Assembly (NCBI RefSeq): GCF_000371785.1
Contig: NZ_AQUI01000002.1
Location: forward strand, 5,190,697-5,254,696
From: Actinopolyspora halophila DSM 43834
Lineage (GTDB): Bacteria > Actinomycetota > Actinomycetes > Mycobacteriales > Pseudonocardiaceae
Reading direction: 5' to 3'
Length of the DNA stretch: 64,000 nucleotides
Positions 1 through 9,515 of the stretch are shown piece by piece (positions within the stretch are counted from its first letter, which is position 1; each line of letters starts with the position of its first letter). A model generated the notes under the pieces. That model saw nothing but the letters and a program-made list of their open reading frames with translations, made no database searches and had not been told where the DNA came from. Both the position numbers and the translations under genes were made by a program.

Positions 1-1
1 G

Positions 2-187
2 GCGCTCTACGGCGCGGGGGCCACCAGGGTGGTCGCCGACATCGCCACCTCGAACCGGCAGTCCAAGCTGCTCGCGCGTTCGCTCGGATTCACCGAGCTG
101 ACCACCGTGAGCCTGTTCGCCGCCCCCAACCTCGAGTGGATCAAGGCGCCCGAGCGCCCCGTGCAAGTCGCCGCGAGCGAAGCGTGA
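2..187 (+). CDS. GNAT-like acetyltransferase, C-terminal fragment
   Basis: The window opens inside this gene, so only the last 61 codons before TGA are seen. The visible peptide contains LLARSLGFTEL, which resembles the closing part of the GNAT fold (acetyl-CoA-dependent N-acyltransferase), where a bound residue and the 'GF' turn precede the last strand. The substrate cannot be told. A strong hairpin at 211-260 follows the stop, consistent with the gene ending here. The family call is tentative because the acetyl-CoA-binding loop lies outside the window. Confidence 0.5.
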   Translation, partial: ALYGAGATRVVADIATSNRQSKLLARSLGFTELTTVSLFAAPNLEWIKAPERPVQVAASEA

Positions 188-210
188 CGAGCAACCCCGC
201 GCACAGACCA

Positions 211-260
211 CGCGGGTTCGTGGTTCCCGCTCCCCGTTCTCCCGGGGCCACGAACCCGCG
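211..260 (+). terminator. Rho-independent-like hairpin after the GNAT gene
   Basis: A perfect 13-bp inverted repeat (CGCGGGTTCGTGG at 211-223 and its complement at 248-260) starts 23 bp after the stop codon. There is no clear U-tract, as is common in actinobacteria. It lies between convergent genes and could serve both. Confidence 0.7.
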
Positions 261-383
261 AGCACGCCTCGTCGAAGTTTTCCCGGTCGAGTCGTCGATC
301 GGGTCGGGGGGTTTCCCCTTCCGGCGCCCCCGGCGCCGAAGCGCACCACCATCCCCACGATCGGGGGAAACGAAAAACACCGC

Positions 384-1244
384 TCAGTCCGCCCCGGAAT
401 CACGTTCCCGGCGGCGCAGCGCCATGACCATGAACCCGATCTCCGGCACGGCGCGCCAGTCGTCGACCACCCGCACGGCGCGTTCGGCGAATTCGGAGCC
501 GAGCACCCGCTCGATCTCGGACCAGTGCTCCCGCAACCGCTCCAGGGCACGCGGCCACGTCTGTGCCGTGTTCTCGGTGATGTCGACGAACTCCACCGGT
601 TCCAGCCCGGCGGCGTCGGCGACCTCGAGATGACGCGGCAGGGTGTCCAGGGAGACCGCCTGGATCATCTCGTAGTACTCGGCCGTCCGCTGCCGCATCC
701 GTTCGTTCATCGGCACTTTCGCGTAGGGCGTCTCCAGCACCAGTCGCCCCGAGGGGCGCAGCAGCCGGGCGAGGCTCGGGAGGAGTTCGTCCAGCTCGAA
801 GTGCGGTGAGGACTCGATCAGCAGCGCGGCGTCGAAGCTCCCCGATCGGAACGGGGGTTCGAGCGCGTCCGCGCACTCGAAGGAGACCCGGTTGCCGACC
901 CCGTTGGCCGCGGCGTGCTCGGCCGCCGCACCCAGTGCGCTCCTGTTGACGTCGATCCCGGTGACCTCGGCACCGGTGCGGCCGCTCACCGAAACGGCGG
1001 GCCTGCCGTTTCCGCAGCCGACGTCCAGCACCCGGTCTCCCGGTCCGACGCGGAGCCGGTCGGCGACTAACCCGGTCAGTCGCGCCGAGGCGTCCTCCAG
1101 CGAGGTGTCGTCCTCGTCCCCGTACCAGTACCCGTTGTGCAGATCGGGTCCCCAGTACTTCTCCGCCAGCGGCGCGAAGAGCTCGTAGGCGCTCTCGACA
1201 TCGGTGGAGGGGATCGCGGACCCCACTTCGGTTCGGTTCGACAT
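384..1244 (-). CDS. Class I SAM-dependent methyltransferase
   Basis: Predicted 286-aa methyltransferase that transfers the S-adenosylmethionine methyl group to an unknown small molecule. The SAM-binding motif I is clear (VLDVGCGNGRPAV), followed by the acidic motif-II residue (VTGIDVN). The N-terminal YWGPDLHNGYWY resembles the RebM / tocopherol-methyltransferase type that acts on natural products. I place the start at ATG 1244 because GGAGA sits 7 nt upstream. ATG 1250 and a GTG at 1307 are also possible. It is a monocistron on the minus strand facing the GNAT fragment. Methyltransfer is well supported; the substrate is not. Confidence 0.85.
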   Translation of the reverse strand: MSNRTEVGSAIPSTDVESAYELFAPLAEKYWGPDLHNGYWYGDEDDTSLEDASARLTGLVADRLRVGPGDRVLDVGCGNGRPAVSVSGRTGAEVTGIDVNRSALGAAAEHAAANGVGNRVSFECADALEPPFRSGSFDAALLIESSPHFELDELLPSLARLLRPSGRLVLETPYAKVPMNERMRQRTAEYYEMIQAVSLDTLPRHLEVADAAGLEPVEFVDITENTAQTWPRALERLREHWSEIERVLGSEFAERAVRVVDDWRAVPEIGFMVMALRRRERDSGAD

Positions 1245-1586
1245 TAACATTCTCCGGTTCCTCGCGGACAATCGTGGTGAAACGGGACGGCCGGGTCCGG
1301 TGGACACCGCGACATCGTTCTCGGTCGATCACCGTCGCCTTTCCGAGAAACTAGCAACGATCTCGGAACCGGCTTTTCCCACCCCGAAAGAAAAAGTGAC
1401 CAGAATTCATTTTCGAGGGGTGGCCAGTCCGCCCCGCTGGCCGGAGTCCGAGCCCACGAAGAACGGTTGCCCCCCCCCCGACACGCACCGAGCCCACGCG
1501 ATCGAACCGGCAGCGCCGGAAGGGGAAAGCCACGGCGAACTCCGCCCGGGCCCCACCTCGAGCGCGAAGCGAGCGGAGCCGCCGGA
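1245..1586. other. Gene-free interval upstream of the methyltransferase
   Basis: No convincing coding frame is present. Roughly 1330-1420 is more AT-rich than the surroundings and probably holds the methyltransferase promoter. The rest is GC-rich sequence downstream of the SDR gene. I see no RNA gene or strong hairpin. Confidence 0.4.
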
Positions 1587-2360
1587 TCAGGTGCGCCCGG
1601 GGGCCGCCCTGCTCACGATGAGCCGCTGCAGCCAGTTCGGCACCAGCCGCCCCAGGAACACGAGCGCCTTGTACTGCGCTCCGGGAACGGAGACCGTCCT
1701 CCCCTTCCGGAGATCGTCCATCGCCCCGTGCACCAGGTCGTCCGCGTCCAGCCAGAAAGCGCGCGGCAGCCCGCTCATCTCCAGCTGGGCCCGCTGGTGG
1801 AACTCGGTGCGGGTGAATCCGGGGCACAGCGCCATCACACGCACCCCGCTGCCCGCCAGCGAGGGGGAAAGCCCCTCGGAGAAGGTGGTGACCCAGGACT
1901 TCGTGGCCGAGTACGTCGACCCGGACGTCGGGAAGAAACCGGCCACACTGGACACGTTGATCACGTCACCGCGCCCCAGCCCGCGCATCACCGGAACGGC
2001 GGCGCGGGTCAGCCGCAGCACGGCCGTCACGTTCAGATCGACCTGGGCTCGCAGGGTCTCCGGGTCGGTGTCCCAGAAGGCCCCCGAGGTTCCGAAGCCC
2101 GCGTTGTTCACCAACAGGTCGATCGGGCGGGTGGGGTCCTCGAGGCGCTGCTCGACCTCGCGGAGTTCGGCCTGCTCGGTCAGATCGGCCGGGATCGATT
2201 CGCAGGCCGTCCCGTAACGTTCGCGCAGCTGCTCCGCCAACGAGCGCAGTCGTTCCGAGTCGCGGGCAACCAGCACCAGATCATAGCCTTCGGCGGCGAG
2301 CCGGCGGGCGAAAGCCCGTCCGATGCCCGCCGTCGCACCGGTCACGAGAGCGGTAGACAT
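1587..2360 (-). CDS. Short-chain dehydrogenase/reductase (classical SDR)
   Basis: This 257-aa NAD(P)-dependent oxidoreductase has the classical SDR features in order: the TGATAGIG cofactor loop at residues 7-14, the NNAG motif, the catalytic Ser (INVSS), and a YSATK Tyr-x-x-x-Lys pair. The C-terminal tail ([17 protein letters not shown]) is like that of the DltE/YqjQ-type SDRs (COG0300) that oxidise or reduce hydrophobic alcohols or ketones. The ATG at 2360 is chosen because the Rossmann fold begins immediately after it. It stands alone on the minus strand. Confidence 0.9.
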   Translation of the reverse strand: MSTALVTGATAGIGRAFARRLAAEGYDLVLVARDSERLRSLAEQLRERYGTACESIPADLTEQAELREVEQRLEDPTRPIDLLVNNAGFGTSGAFWDTDPETLRAQVDLNVTAVLRLTRAAVPVMRGLGRGDVINVSSVAGFFPTSGSTYSATKSWVTTFSEGLSPSLAGSGVRVMALCPGFTRTEFHQRAQLEMSGLPRAFWLDADDLVHGAMDDLRKGRTVSVPGAQYKALVFLGRLVPNWLQRLIVSRAAPGRT

Positions 2361-2550
2361 GTCCCGCAGCCTACCCGCGCCAGCGACCGGGACCACCTTG
2401 CGGAGTCGTCCCGCGGTGCTCGGGAGAAAACCCTCCGCCTCGGCCGTCGCCCCGCCCGCGGGACGAGCACACCGGTGGGTGGACGGTTCCCAGCGGAGCC
2501 GTCCACCCACCGATCACCCATTCGCGGGGGGCTGCTGCCGTACCGGCCCG

Positions 2551-3321
2551 TCAGGCCGTTCCGCCCTCCGCCGACTTCCCCGTCCCGACGTCGGCATCGA
2601 GCTCGTCCGCCGCGTCGTCCACGGGCTCCTCCGCGGTGTCGTCCGGCGCGGAGCGCTCGGAAGGCCGGTCCTCGTTGGGGTCCACTTCGAACGGATCGAC
2701 CAGGTCGGCCAGCTGTCCGAGAGCGCGCAGGGCGTTCTCCAGCTGCGCGGGGTCGGCGGCACCCGGTTCGAGCGCGGCCAGCACCCAGTCGCTCTCGGCC
2801 CAGACGACGGTGACGTCGTCACCGAACTCCTCGACGGCGTCCACCACGTCGGGGGTGACGTTCGGACGTGCCGTGGCCACGTCGCCCACGAACGCGTAGC
2901 GCGACCCGACCGGACCGAGCAGGTCCAGTTCGGACTCGTGCGGCACCGGCACCTCGGGCAGCCACAACTCCAGCGTGGTCGCGATCGACCTGCGACACCG
3001 CAGCCCGACCAGCACCGCCACGGTCCTGCCACCGACGACCAGGTCGAGCACCGAGACCTGGCGCCGACCGTCGGCGGTGAACGTGGACCCCGCGACGATG
3101 TCGGTGGCCACGGCTCCGCTGTACTGCGGCAGTAATCCGCGTTGCCACTTGGTCGGCAGCACCTGGTCGTACTCGGCGAACTGCCATCCGCGCAGCGCCG
3201 CCCAACGTCGTCTTTCCCGGTTTTTGGCCGTCCGTCGCGCGCGGTCGGTGATCAGCAGCGCGACGCCTGCCGCGATAGCGACGGCCGCCACGACGAACCA
3301 GACCCATGCAGGTATGCCCAC
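2551..3321 (-). CDS. Uncharacterised single-pass membrane protein
   Basis: About 256 aa, not recognised as a named family. The N-terminus is one hydrophobic helix (IPAWVWFVVAAVAIAAGVAL) followed by a basic stretch (RARRTAKNRERRR). This predicts an N-terminal anchor with a cytosolic globular domain, and then a strongly acidic, low-complexity tail (many D/E/P). GTG 3321 is chosen because it places the helix at the N-terminus. An upstream start at 3465 would overlap the neighbouring TetR gene by 38 bp. Similar one-helix proteins are common in Pseudonocardiales; the function is unknown. Confidence 0.7.
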   Translation of the reverse strand: MGIPAWVWFVVAAVAIAAGVALLITDRARRTAKNRERRRWAALRGWQFAEYDQVLPTKWQRGLLPQYSGAVATDIVAGSTFTADGRRQVSVLDLVVGGRTVAVLVGLRCRRSIATTLELWLPEVPVPHESELDLLGPVGSRYAFVGDVATARPNVTPDVVDAVEEFGDDVTVVWAESDWVLAALEPGAADPAQLENALRALGQLADLVDPFEVDPNEDRPSERSAPDDTAEEPVDDAADELDADVGTGKSAEGGTA

Positions 3322-3427
3322 ACGCGCAGGGTAGTCCGCCACCGGATCACTGCGAAGATCACCTGCCTTCGATCCCGCCGCGAACCGCGGAATCCGTGGC
3401 TGAGCGGAACGCTCACCCACGGCCGAC

Positions 3428-4072
3428 TCACCCTTCCGAAGCCCCCGAGTCCGCGCTGCGCTCACACATCCGCCGCAGCTCGTCCCAGTCCGGAGCCGCT
3501 CCCGGCAGCGGGATCGAGCTGTCCCGCAGGCCGGGCAGCACCAGGGTCAGGTAGCGCGCGCGCAGCTCGGCACGGCGTGGCTCGTCGGTGGAAAGCGGGG
3601 GGTTGAGGTGCTTGAACAGCACGAACACGTCCGCGGCCCGCAGGTCGCCGCGCAGTCCCCCCGCGTGCTGCGCCGTAGCGACGAGCTCCTCCACGCACGA
3701 GATCATCCGCTCGCGCCACGTGAGGAGTTCCTCCGAGAAACCCTCACAGTCCGCGTGGGGCGGCAGCACGACACCGATTCCGGTGTGCTCCCGCAGGCAC
3801 CCGTACATGAACCGCTCGAAGGCCTTCCAGGGGTCGGACTCCGCTTCCCGGGCGGATTCCGCCTCGGCGACGATGCGGCTGGTGGCCGCGATCCGGACGC
3901 GCTCGGCCAGTTCCCGCTTGTTCGGGTAGCGCCGATAGATGCTGGCGACCCCCACTCCGGCGAGCTCGGCCACCTCGGAGATGGGAGCGGCGAATCCCTG
4001 CTGCGCGAACACCTCGCGAGCCGCGTTGATGACGCGCTCGTCGTAGTCCGTCGCGTGCTGCGCTGTGGGCAT
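3428..4072 (-). CDS. TetR/AcrR-family transcriptional repressor
   Basis: A 214-aa one-component regulator. The N-terminal helix-turn-helix is typical of TetR (VINAAREVFAQQGF..ISEVAELAGVGVASIYRRYPNKREL, residues about 13-58). The C-terminal helical domain would bind an unknown ligand. It is divergent from the MFS gene at 4157 with only 84 bp between the starts, and a palindrome sits there (4087-4110). The natural inference is that it represses the efflux pump and itself. Confidence 0.9.
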   Translation of the reverse strand: MPTAQHATDYDERVINAAREVFAQQGFAAPISEVAELAGVGVASIYRRYPNKRELAERVRIAATSRIVAEAESAREAESDPWKAFERFMYGCLREHTGIGVVLPPHADCEGFSEELLTWRERMISCVEELVATAQHAGGLRGDLRAADVFVLFKHLNPPLSTDEPRRAELRARYLTLVLPGLRDSSIPLPGAAPDWDELRRMCERSADSGASEG

Positions 4073-4086
4073 GGCCACAGCATACC

Positions 4087-4110
4087 CCGGAACGGAATGA
4101 TCCGCTCCGG
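4087..4110. promoter_or_regulatory. Candidate TetR operator
   Basis: In the divergent 84-bp region, two 10-bp arms (CCGGAACGGA and TCCGCTCCGG) surround ATGA and pair at 9 of 10 positions. A second, shorter copy of the half-sites (CGGAA at 4128-4132 and TTCCG at 4140-4144) lies nearer the MFS start. That is the expected layout for a TetR repressor serving both promoters. Confidence 0.55.
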
Positions 4111-4156
4111 GGCTGTGTTGAGCGGCGCGGAATAACTCGTTCCGGTGAGGAGAGCC

Positions 4157-5389
4157 ATGCCGCCCGAGCCAAGCGCCACGACAGCCCCACCGGTCGCGGA
4201 GGGAGCGCGTGGTCGCCGACCACGATCCGGCGGGTCGTTCGCCCTGGCGGGAGCGATTCTCGCGGTGTTCCTGATGGCCTCCACCGCGCCGTCGCCCATG
4301 TACGCGATCTACCAGCGCGAGTGGCACTTCTCCAGCACCGTGCTGACGGTGGTCTTCGCCGTGTACATGCTCGGGATACTCGCCGCGCTGGTGCTGTTCG
4401 GCTCGCTGTCCGACCACCTGGGCCGCCGCCCGGTGCTGCTCGGCTCGATCGCGCTGGAAGCGATCTCGCTGCTCGTGCTGGCGCTGGCCCCCGGAGTCCG
4501 GTGGCTGTGCGTGGGACGCGTGCTGCAGGGGCTGGCCACCGGCGCCGTGACCAGCGCGGTCAGCGCCACGCTGCTGGATTTCCAACCCGGGGGAAGCGGA
4601 CGCGGACCGCTGGTGAACGGGGTCGCGGCGGCTGGCGGCATGGCCGTGGGGTCGGTGCTGGCCGGAGCGCTGGTCCAGTTCGCCCCCGCGCCGACCGAGC
4701 TCAGCTACCTCGTGCTGATCGCCGCGCTGGTGCTCCTGTTCCTGGGGGTGCTGGTGATGCCCGAGCCGGTGACCGGGCGGCGGGCCGAGCTGAGGCGGAT
4801 ACTGCGTCCGCAGCGGCCGACCGTGCCGGAAGGGCGGGGGCGGACGTTCGCGCTGCTGGCCACCACGATGCTGTCCGCGTGGACGATCGGCGGGATGTTC
4901 ATGTCGCTGGGGCCGTCGGTGGCGAGTGGGCTGGTCGAGCACAACTCCCACTTCGTCGGCGGACTGACCGTGACGGTGCTGGCCGGGGTCGGCAGCATCG
5001 CGCAGGTGCTGGCATCGGGTTGGCACGGCACGCGCGCGGTGCGGCTGGCCGTCCCGCTGCTGCTGATCGGGCTGGCCGCCGTGGCCGTGGCCGTGGTCGT
5101 CGGCAGCGCCGCGCTGCTGTTCGCCGGGTCCGTCGTGCTGGGGGCCGGCTGGGGGCTGATGTTCGCGGGCGGCTTCCGGATGCTCAGCGCGCTGGCCACA
5201 CCAGAGCAACGCGCGGGCACCTCGGCGATGATCTACGTGGTCGCCTACCTGTCCGCCGGGGGGTCCAGCATCCTGCTCGGGCACCTGACCACGCTGTTCG
5301 GGCTGGACAACGCCACGATCGTCTTCGCCGCGGCCGCGGGAGCGTTCGCCGTGCTGGCCGGGATCGGCAGCGGCAGGCAACGCGGCTGA
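4157..5389 (+). CDS. MFS transporter (12-TM drug/solute efflux type)
   Basis: A 410-aa major facilitator. After a short charged N-terminus there are about 12 hydrophobic segments. The MFS motif between TM2 and TM3 is present (GSLSDHLGRRPVLL), which indicates proton-coupled transport. ATG 4157 is chosen because GAGGAG lies about 4 nt upstream; a GTG at 4145 is possible. It is divergent from the TetR gene and probably induced by that regulator's ligand. The likely role is drug or metabolite export across the cytoplasmic membrane; the substrate is unknown. Confidence 0.88.
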   Translation: MPPEPSATTAPPVAEGARGRRPRSGGSFALAGAILAVFLMASTAPSPMYAIYQREWHFSSTVLTVVFAVYMLGILAALVLFGSLSDHLGRRPVLLGSIALEAISLLVLALAPGVRWLCVGRVLQGLATGAVTSAVSATLLDFQPGGSGRGPLVNGVAAAGGMAVGSVLAGALVQFAPAPTELSYLVLIAALVLLFLGVLVMPEPVTGRRAELRRILRPQRPTVPEGRGRTFALLATTMLSAWTIGGMFMSLGPSVASGLVEHNSHFVGGLTVTVLAGVGSIAQVLASGWHGTRAVRLAVPLLLIGLAAVAVAVVVGSAALLFAGSVVLGAGWGLMFAGGFRMLSALATPEQRAGTSAMIYVVAYLSAGGSSILLGHLTTLFGLDNATIVFAAAAGAFAVLAGIGSGRQRG

Positions 5390-5508
5390 ACCTCACCGAC
5401 GGGGAGCACCCCGCACCGCACGTCCCCTCGCGTCCGGCAGCGCTCGACCGCCGGGCCGCACGCCGCACTCGGCGCACGGCACCGGCGGTCGGGCGCGACC
5501 GCTCCGGC

Positions 5509-8091
5509 TCACTCCGCGGCCACGGTCAGCGCGGACCCGTCGGAACCGACGTCGACGACCACCTTGTCGCCGTCCTTGATGTCGCCGCCCAGCAACTTGC
5601 GGGACAGCTCGTCCCCGATGGCCGACTCGACCAGTCGCCGCAGCGGCCGCGCCCCGAACACCGGGTCGAACCCGCTGACGGCCAGCCACTCCTTCGCCGC
5701 CGGGCTCACGTCCAGCGTGAGTCGCCGCTTCGCCAGCCTGCGCGCCAACCGGTCCACCTGGATGTCCACGATCGAGGTCAGCTGCTCGGTGGAAAGCGCG
5801 TGGAACACCAGCGTGCCGTCCAGCCGGTTCAGGAACTCCGGCTTGAACTGACTGCGCACCACCGTCATCACGGCCTCGTCCCGTTCGGACTCGGAGAGGT
5901 TCCGGTCCGCGATGGCCTGCGAGCCCAGGTTCGAGGTCATGACCAGGATGGTGTTGCGGAAGTCCACCGTGCGCCCCTGGCCGTCGGTGAGCCTGCCGTC
6001 GTCGAGCACCTGCAGCAGCACGTCGAAGACGTCCTGGTGGGCCTTCTCGACCTCGTCGAGCAGCACCACGGAGTAGGGACGCCTGCGGATGGTCTCGGTG
6101 AGCTGGCCGCCCTGGTCGTAGCCCACGTATCCCGGAGGCGCGCCCACCAGCCGCGCGACCGAGTGCTTCTCGGAGTACTCGCTCATGTCGATGCGCACCA
6201 TCGCGCGCTCGTCGTCGAACAGGAACTCGGCCAGGGCCTTGGCCAGCTCGGTCTTGCCCACCCCGGTGGGCCCGAGGAAGAGGAAGGAGCCCATCGGCCT
6301 GTCCGGATCGGCCACCCCGGCTCGGGAACGGCGCACCGAGTCCGAGACCGCCCGCACCGCCTCGGACTGCCCGATCACGCGGGAACCGATCGCGTCCTCC
6401 ATGCGGAGCAGCTTGGCCGTCTCGCCCTCCAGCATCCTCCCCGCGGGGATACCGGTCCAGGCGCTGACCACCTCGGCCACGTCGTCCGGGGAGACCTCCT
6501 CCTGCAACATCGCCTTGGAGCGGTTCTGCGCCTCGGTGGCCGTCTCCAGCTCCTTCTCCAGCTCCGGTATGCGGCCGTAGCGCAGCTCGGCCGCCTTGCC
6601 GAGATCACCGTCTCGTTCGGCGCGCTCCGATTCGCCGCGCACCGATTCGAGCTGACCCTTGAGGTCCCGAACCCTGTCGATGGACTCCTTCTCCTGCTGC
6701 CAGCGCGCGGTCAGCTCGGACAACCGCTCGCGCTGGTCCGCCAGCTCCTGGCGCAGGGTCTCGAGCCGTTCCCGCGAGTCCGGGTCCTGCTCGGCCGACA
6801 GCGCCATCTCCTCGATCTCGAGCCTGCGGACGGCGCGCTCCACCTCGTCGATCTCCACCGGGCGCGAGTCGATCTCCATCCGCAGCCGCGAGGCGGCCTC
6901 GTCGACGAGGTCGATGGCCTTGTCCGGCAGGTAGCGATCCGTGATGTAGCGGTCCGACAGCGTCGCGGCCGCCACCAGCGCACCGTCGGTGATGCGCACG
7001 CCGTGGTGCACCTCGTAGCGCTCCTTGAGCCCGCGCAGGATCGCCACCGCGTCGTCCGGACTCGGTTCACCGGTCATGACCTGCTGGAACCTGCGCTCCA
7101 GCGCGGCGTCCGTCTCGATGTGCTTGCGGTACTCGTCGAGCGTGGTCGCACCGACCATGCGCAGTTCGCCGCGGGCCAGCATGGGTTTGATCATGTTGCC
7201 CGCGTCCATGGCGCCCTCGCCGCTCGCCCCGGCGCCCACGATGGTGTGCAGCTCGTCGATGAAGGTGATCACCTGCCCCTCGGACTCGGTGATCTCCTTG
7301 AGCACGGCCTTGAGGCGTTCCTCGAACTCGCCGCGGTACTTGGCCCCGGCCACCATGGACCCCACGTCCAGCGCTACCACGCGCTTGTCACGCAGCGACT
7401 CCGGCACGTCACCGGCGACGATGCGCTGGGCCAACCCCTCCACGATCGCCGTCTTGCCCACGCCGGGCTCGCCGATCAGCACGGGATTGTTCTTGGTGCG
7501 CCGGGACAGCACCTGCACGACCCGGCGGATCTCGGTGTCCCTGCCGATGACCGGGTCGAGATCACCGCCGCGGGCGCGCTCGGTCAGGTCGAGGCCGTAC
7601 TTCTCCAGCGCGTTGTAGGTGCCCTCCGGATCGGGGCTGGTGACCCGCGCCGAACCGCGCACCTTGGTGAACGCCTCCCGAAGCGCGTCCGGGGTGGCGC
7701 CGTCGCGCCGGAGCAGCTCGGCCACCTGTCCGCCCTCCGTCGCCAGCCCCACCAGCAGGTGCTCGGCCGAGACGTACTCGTCGCCCAGCTCCGTGGCCAG
7801 CTGTTGTGCGTGGGTGAGGGCTTTGACCGACTCCCGCGAGAGCTGCGGGGTGGAGACCGTGGATCCCGAGGCCGCGGGCAGTCCGTTCGCGAGCTGCTCG
7901 CACTCGGAACGCACCCGCGCCGGGTCGGCGCCGACCGCGGACAGCAGGGGCGAGGCCAGTCCGTCGCTCTGCGCCAGCAGCGCCCCGAGCAGGTGAGCGG
8001 GGGCCACGTCGGGGTTGCCCGCCATCGTCGCGGCCTGGGCGGCGGAGGAGATCGCCTGTTGGGTCTTGGTCGTCGGGTTGAAAGCGTCCAT
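5509..8091 (-). CDS. clpB: ATP-dependent disaggregase ClpB
   Basis: This Hsp100 disaggregase works with DnaK/DnaJ/GrpE to recover aggregated proteins. At 860 aa it has the usual family length. Visible in order are an N-terminal Clp repeat domain (residues 1-145), AAA-1 with Walker A GEPGVGKT near 207-214, the long coiled-coil middle domain that separates ClpB from ClpA/C (rich in E/R/L, about 410-530), and AAA-2 with GPTGVGKT. The promoter region carries a HAIR box (8214-8234), so it belongs to the HspR regulon together with the dnaK operon at 23.4-27.9 kb. Confidence 0.97.
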   Translation of the reverse strand: MDAFNPTTKTQQAISSAAQAATMAGNPDVAPAHLLGALLAQSDGLASPLLSAVGADPARVRSECEQLANGLPAASGSTVSTPQLSRESVKALTHAQQLATELGDEYVSAEHLLVGLATEGGQVAELLRRDGATPDALREAFTKVRGSARVTSPDPEGTYNALEKYGLDLTERARGGDLDPVIGRDTEIRRVVQVLSRRTKNNPVLIGEPGVGKTAIVEGLAQRIVAGDVPESLRDKRVVALDVGSMVAGAKYRGEFEERLKAVLKEITESEGQVITFIDELHTIVGAGASGEGAMDAGNMIKPMLARGELRMVGATTLDEYRKHIETDAALERRFQQVMTGEPSPDDAVAILRGLKERYEVHHGVRITDGALVAAATLSDRYITDRYLPDKAIDLVDEAASRLRMEIDSRPVEIDEVERAVRRLEIEEMALSAEQDPDSRERLETLRQELADQRERLSELTARWQQEKESIDRVRDLKGQLESVRGESERAERDGDLGKAAELRYGRIPELEKELETATEAQNRSKAMLQEEVSPDDVAEVVSAWTGIPAGRMLEGETAKLLRMEDAIGSRVIGQSEAVRAVSDSVRRSRAGVADPDRPMGSFLFLGPTGVGKTELAKALAEFLFDDERAMVRIDMSEYSEKHSVARLVGAPPGYVGYDQGGQLTETIRRRPYSVVLLDEVEKAHQDVFDVLLQVLDDGRLTDGQGRTVDFRNTILVMTSNLGSQAIADRNLSESERDEAVMTVVRSQFKPEFLNRLDGTLVFHALSTEQLTSIVDIQVDRLARRLAKRRLTLDVSPAAKEWLAVSGFDPVFGARPLRRLVESAIGDELSRKLLGGDIKDGDKVVVDVGSDGSALTVAAE

Positions 8092-8213
8092 TCCTCACCT
8101 CGTCGTGATCGGGAACTCGTCCCCTTCGCCCGCCTCCGCCGGGTATCCCCTCGATTCCGATACCCGTGGGCGGCCACCGGCGACAACTGCTTCGCATCAA
8201 CAGAAGAAGCAAA

Positions 8214-8234
8214 GTTGAGTCTACCTGACTCAAG
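8214..8234 (-). promoter_or_regulatory. HAIR operator (HspR-binding) upstream of clpB
   Basis: GTTGAGT-N7-ACTCAAG matches the HspR inverted repeat CTTGAGT-N7-ACTCAAG at all but the first base. It lies about 125 bp upstream of the clpB start, where HspR would block a sigma-70-type promoter. The hspR gene itself is in this window. Confidence 0.9.
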
Positions 8235-8366
8235 TATAGCGACACGAGCGCACTCGCGTCATCCTCGATCACCCTGTCGCGCAGCGCACGTCCCGGACGG
8301 CGGCCCCGGAACGAACGCGGGACCACACCCGCCCCCGGTGGTGCTCGACCGCAGAGGCCTCCCCGC

Positions 8367-9356
8367 TCACCTCCCGTCGAGCCTGCCGTTGGCCTCGCCC
8401 CACACCCACTCGGGCAGTCCGCGCAGGAAATCACCGGGAAAACCCGGCGAGAACCGCGTCGACTCGTCGAGGCGCCGAACGTGCTCCGCCGCGAGATCGG
8501 TTCCCGGCGCCTCCAGGTTGCTCGCGAGCTGGTGGGCACGACTCGCCCCCAGGATCGGGTGCACGACCCCGGAACGCTTCCGGAGCCAGGACAGGGCGAC
8601 CTGCCCGGACGTGGCCCCGAGCTCCTCCGCGACGGCGCGGAGTTCCTCCAGCACAGCGCGCTCGCGGTCCTGCCCCGGTGCGGAAGCGGAGCCGCTGTCC
8701 CCCTTTCCCGCCAGCTTCCCGTGCGCCAACGGCGACCACGCGGCCAGCGTCAGCCCCAGTTCCTCCGCCATCGGCAGCAGCTCCCGCTCGACATCGCGGT
8801 TCAACAGGTTGTACGGGACCTGCAGACCGGCGAACGGAGTCCACCCCTTCCACTCCGCGAGGGTGTTGGCCCGGGCCACCACCCAGGCCGGGGTGTCGGA
8901 AATCCCCACGTAGAGCACCTTGCCCGAGCGCACGACGTCGTCGAGCGCCCGCATCGTCTCCTCCAGCGGCGTGTTCCGGTCCCACAGGTGAACCCAGTAC
9001 AGATCGATGTGGTCGGTGCGCAGCTTCCGCAGGCTGCTCTCCAGGGAGCGAACGAGGTTCTTGCGGTGATTGCCCGCGGCGTTGGGATCGGCCCCGTCCC
9101 GTGACATGCCGTACTTGGTCGACAGCACGAACCGGTCCCGGCGTCCCTCGAGGATCTCCCCGACGAGCTCCTCGCTGTGCCCGTTCCCGTAGGTCACGGC
9201 GGTGTCCACGACGTTGCCACCCGCTTCCGCGTAGGTGTCGACGACGCGCTCGGCCTCCTCCCGGGAGACTCCCCCGTCCCTTCCGGAAAAGTGCATGGCC
9301 CCCAGGAAGAACTCCGAAACGCGAAGCCCGGTTCGGCCCAGAAGGCGGTAACGCAT
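8367..9356 (-). CDS. Aldo/keto reductase
   Basis: A 329-aa NADPH-dependent oxidoreductase with an AKR (alpha/beta)8 barrel. The catalytic tetrad is visible: D51, Y56 (VVDTAVTYG), K81 (STKYG) and H123 (YWVHLWD). This supports reduction of an aldehyde or ketone. The long C-terminal half and the sequence style match the YajO / AKR11-12-like group. The substrate is unknown. It lies on the same strand as the NmrA pair upstream but 159 bp away, so it need not be co-transcribed. Confidence 0.92.
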   Translation of the reverse strand: MRYRLLGRTGLRVSEFFLGAMHFSGRDGGVSREEAERVVDTYAEAGGNVVDTAVTYGNGHSEELVGEILEGRRDRFVLSTKYGMSRDGADPNAAGNHRKNLVRSLESSLRKLRTDHIDLYWVHLWDRNTPLEETMRALDDVVRSGKVLYVGISDTPAWVVARANTLAEWKGWTPFAGLQVPYNLLNRDVERELLPMAEELGLTLAAWSPLAHGKLAGKGDSGSASAPGQDRERAVLEELRAVAEELGATSGQVALSWLRKRSGVVHPILGASRAHQLASNLEAPGTDLAAEHVRRLDESTRFSPGFPGDFLRGLPEWVWGEANGRLDGR

Positions 9357-9515
9357 TCACGCTGTCCTCTCCGAGCGCCGACCCCGCGCCGCGGAATCCG
9401 CGCTCTCTCGGTTTCTCTCCGCTCACCGGACTCCGGACGTGCTCGCGAAGGCCGGAATCCGACGAGGTCGTGCACCGACGTTGGCCGGAGGGAGATCACG
9501 CTGCCGGAAAGTCGC

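Noticed and set aside
3428..5380. A 650-codon frame suggesting a TetR fusion
   Set aside because: Only the last 214 codons are TetR-like. The upstream part is antisense to the MFS gene, and a normal TetR start exists at 4072.
4321..8913. A 1,530-codon plus-strand open frame
   Set aside because: It is the high-GC shadow of the MFS, clpB and aldo/keto reductase genes; composition is Arg/Ala/Gly/His-rich with no domain.
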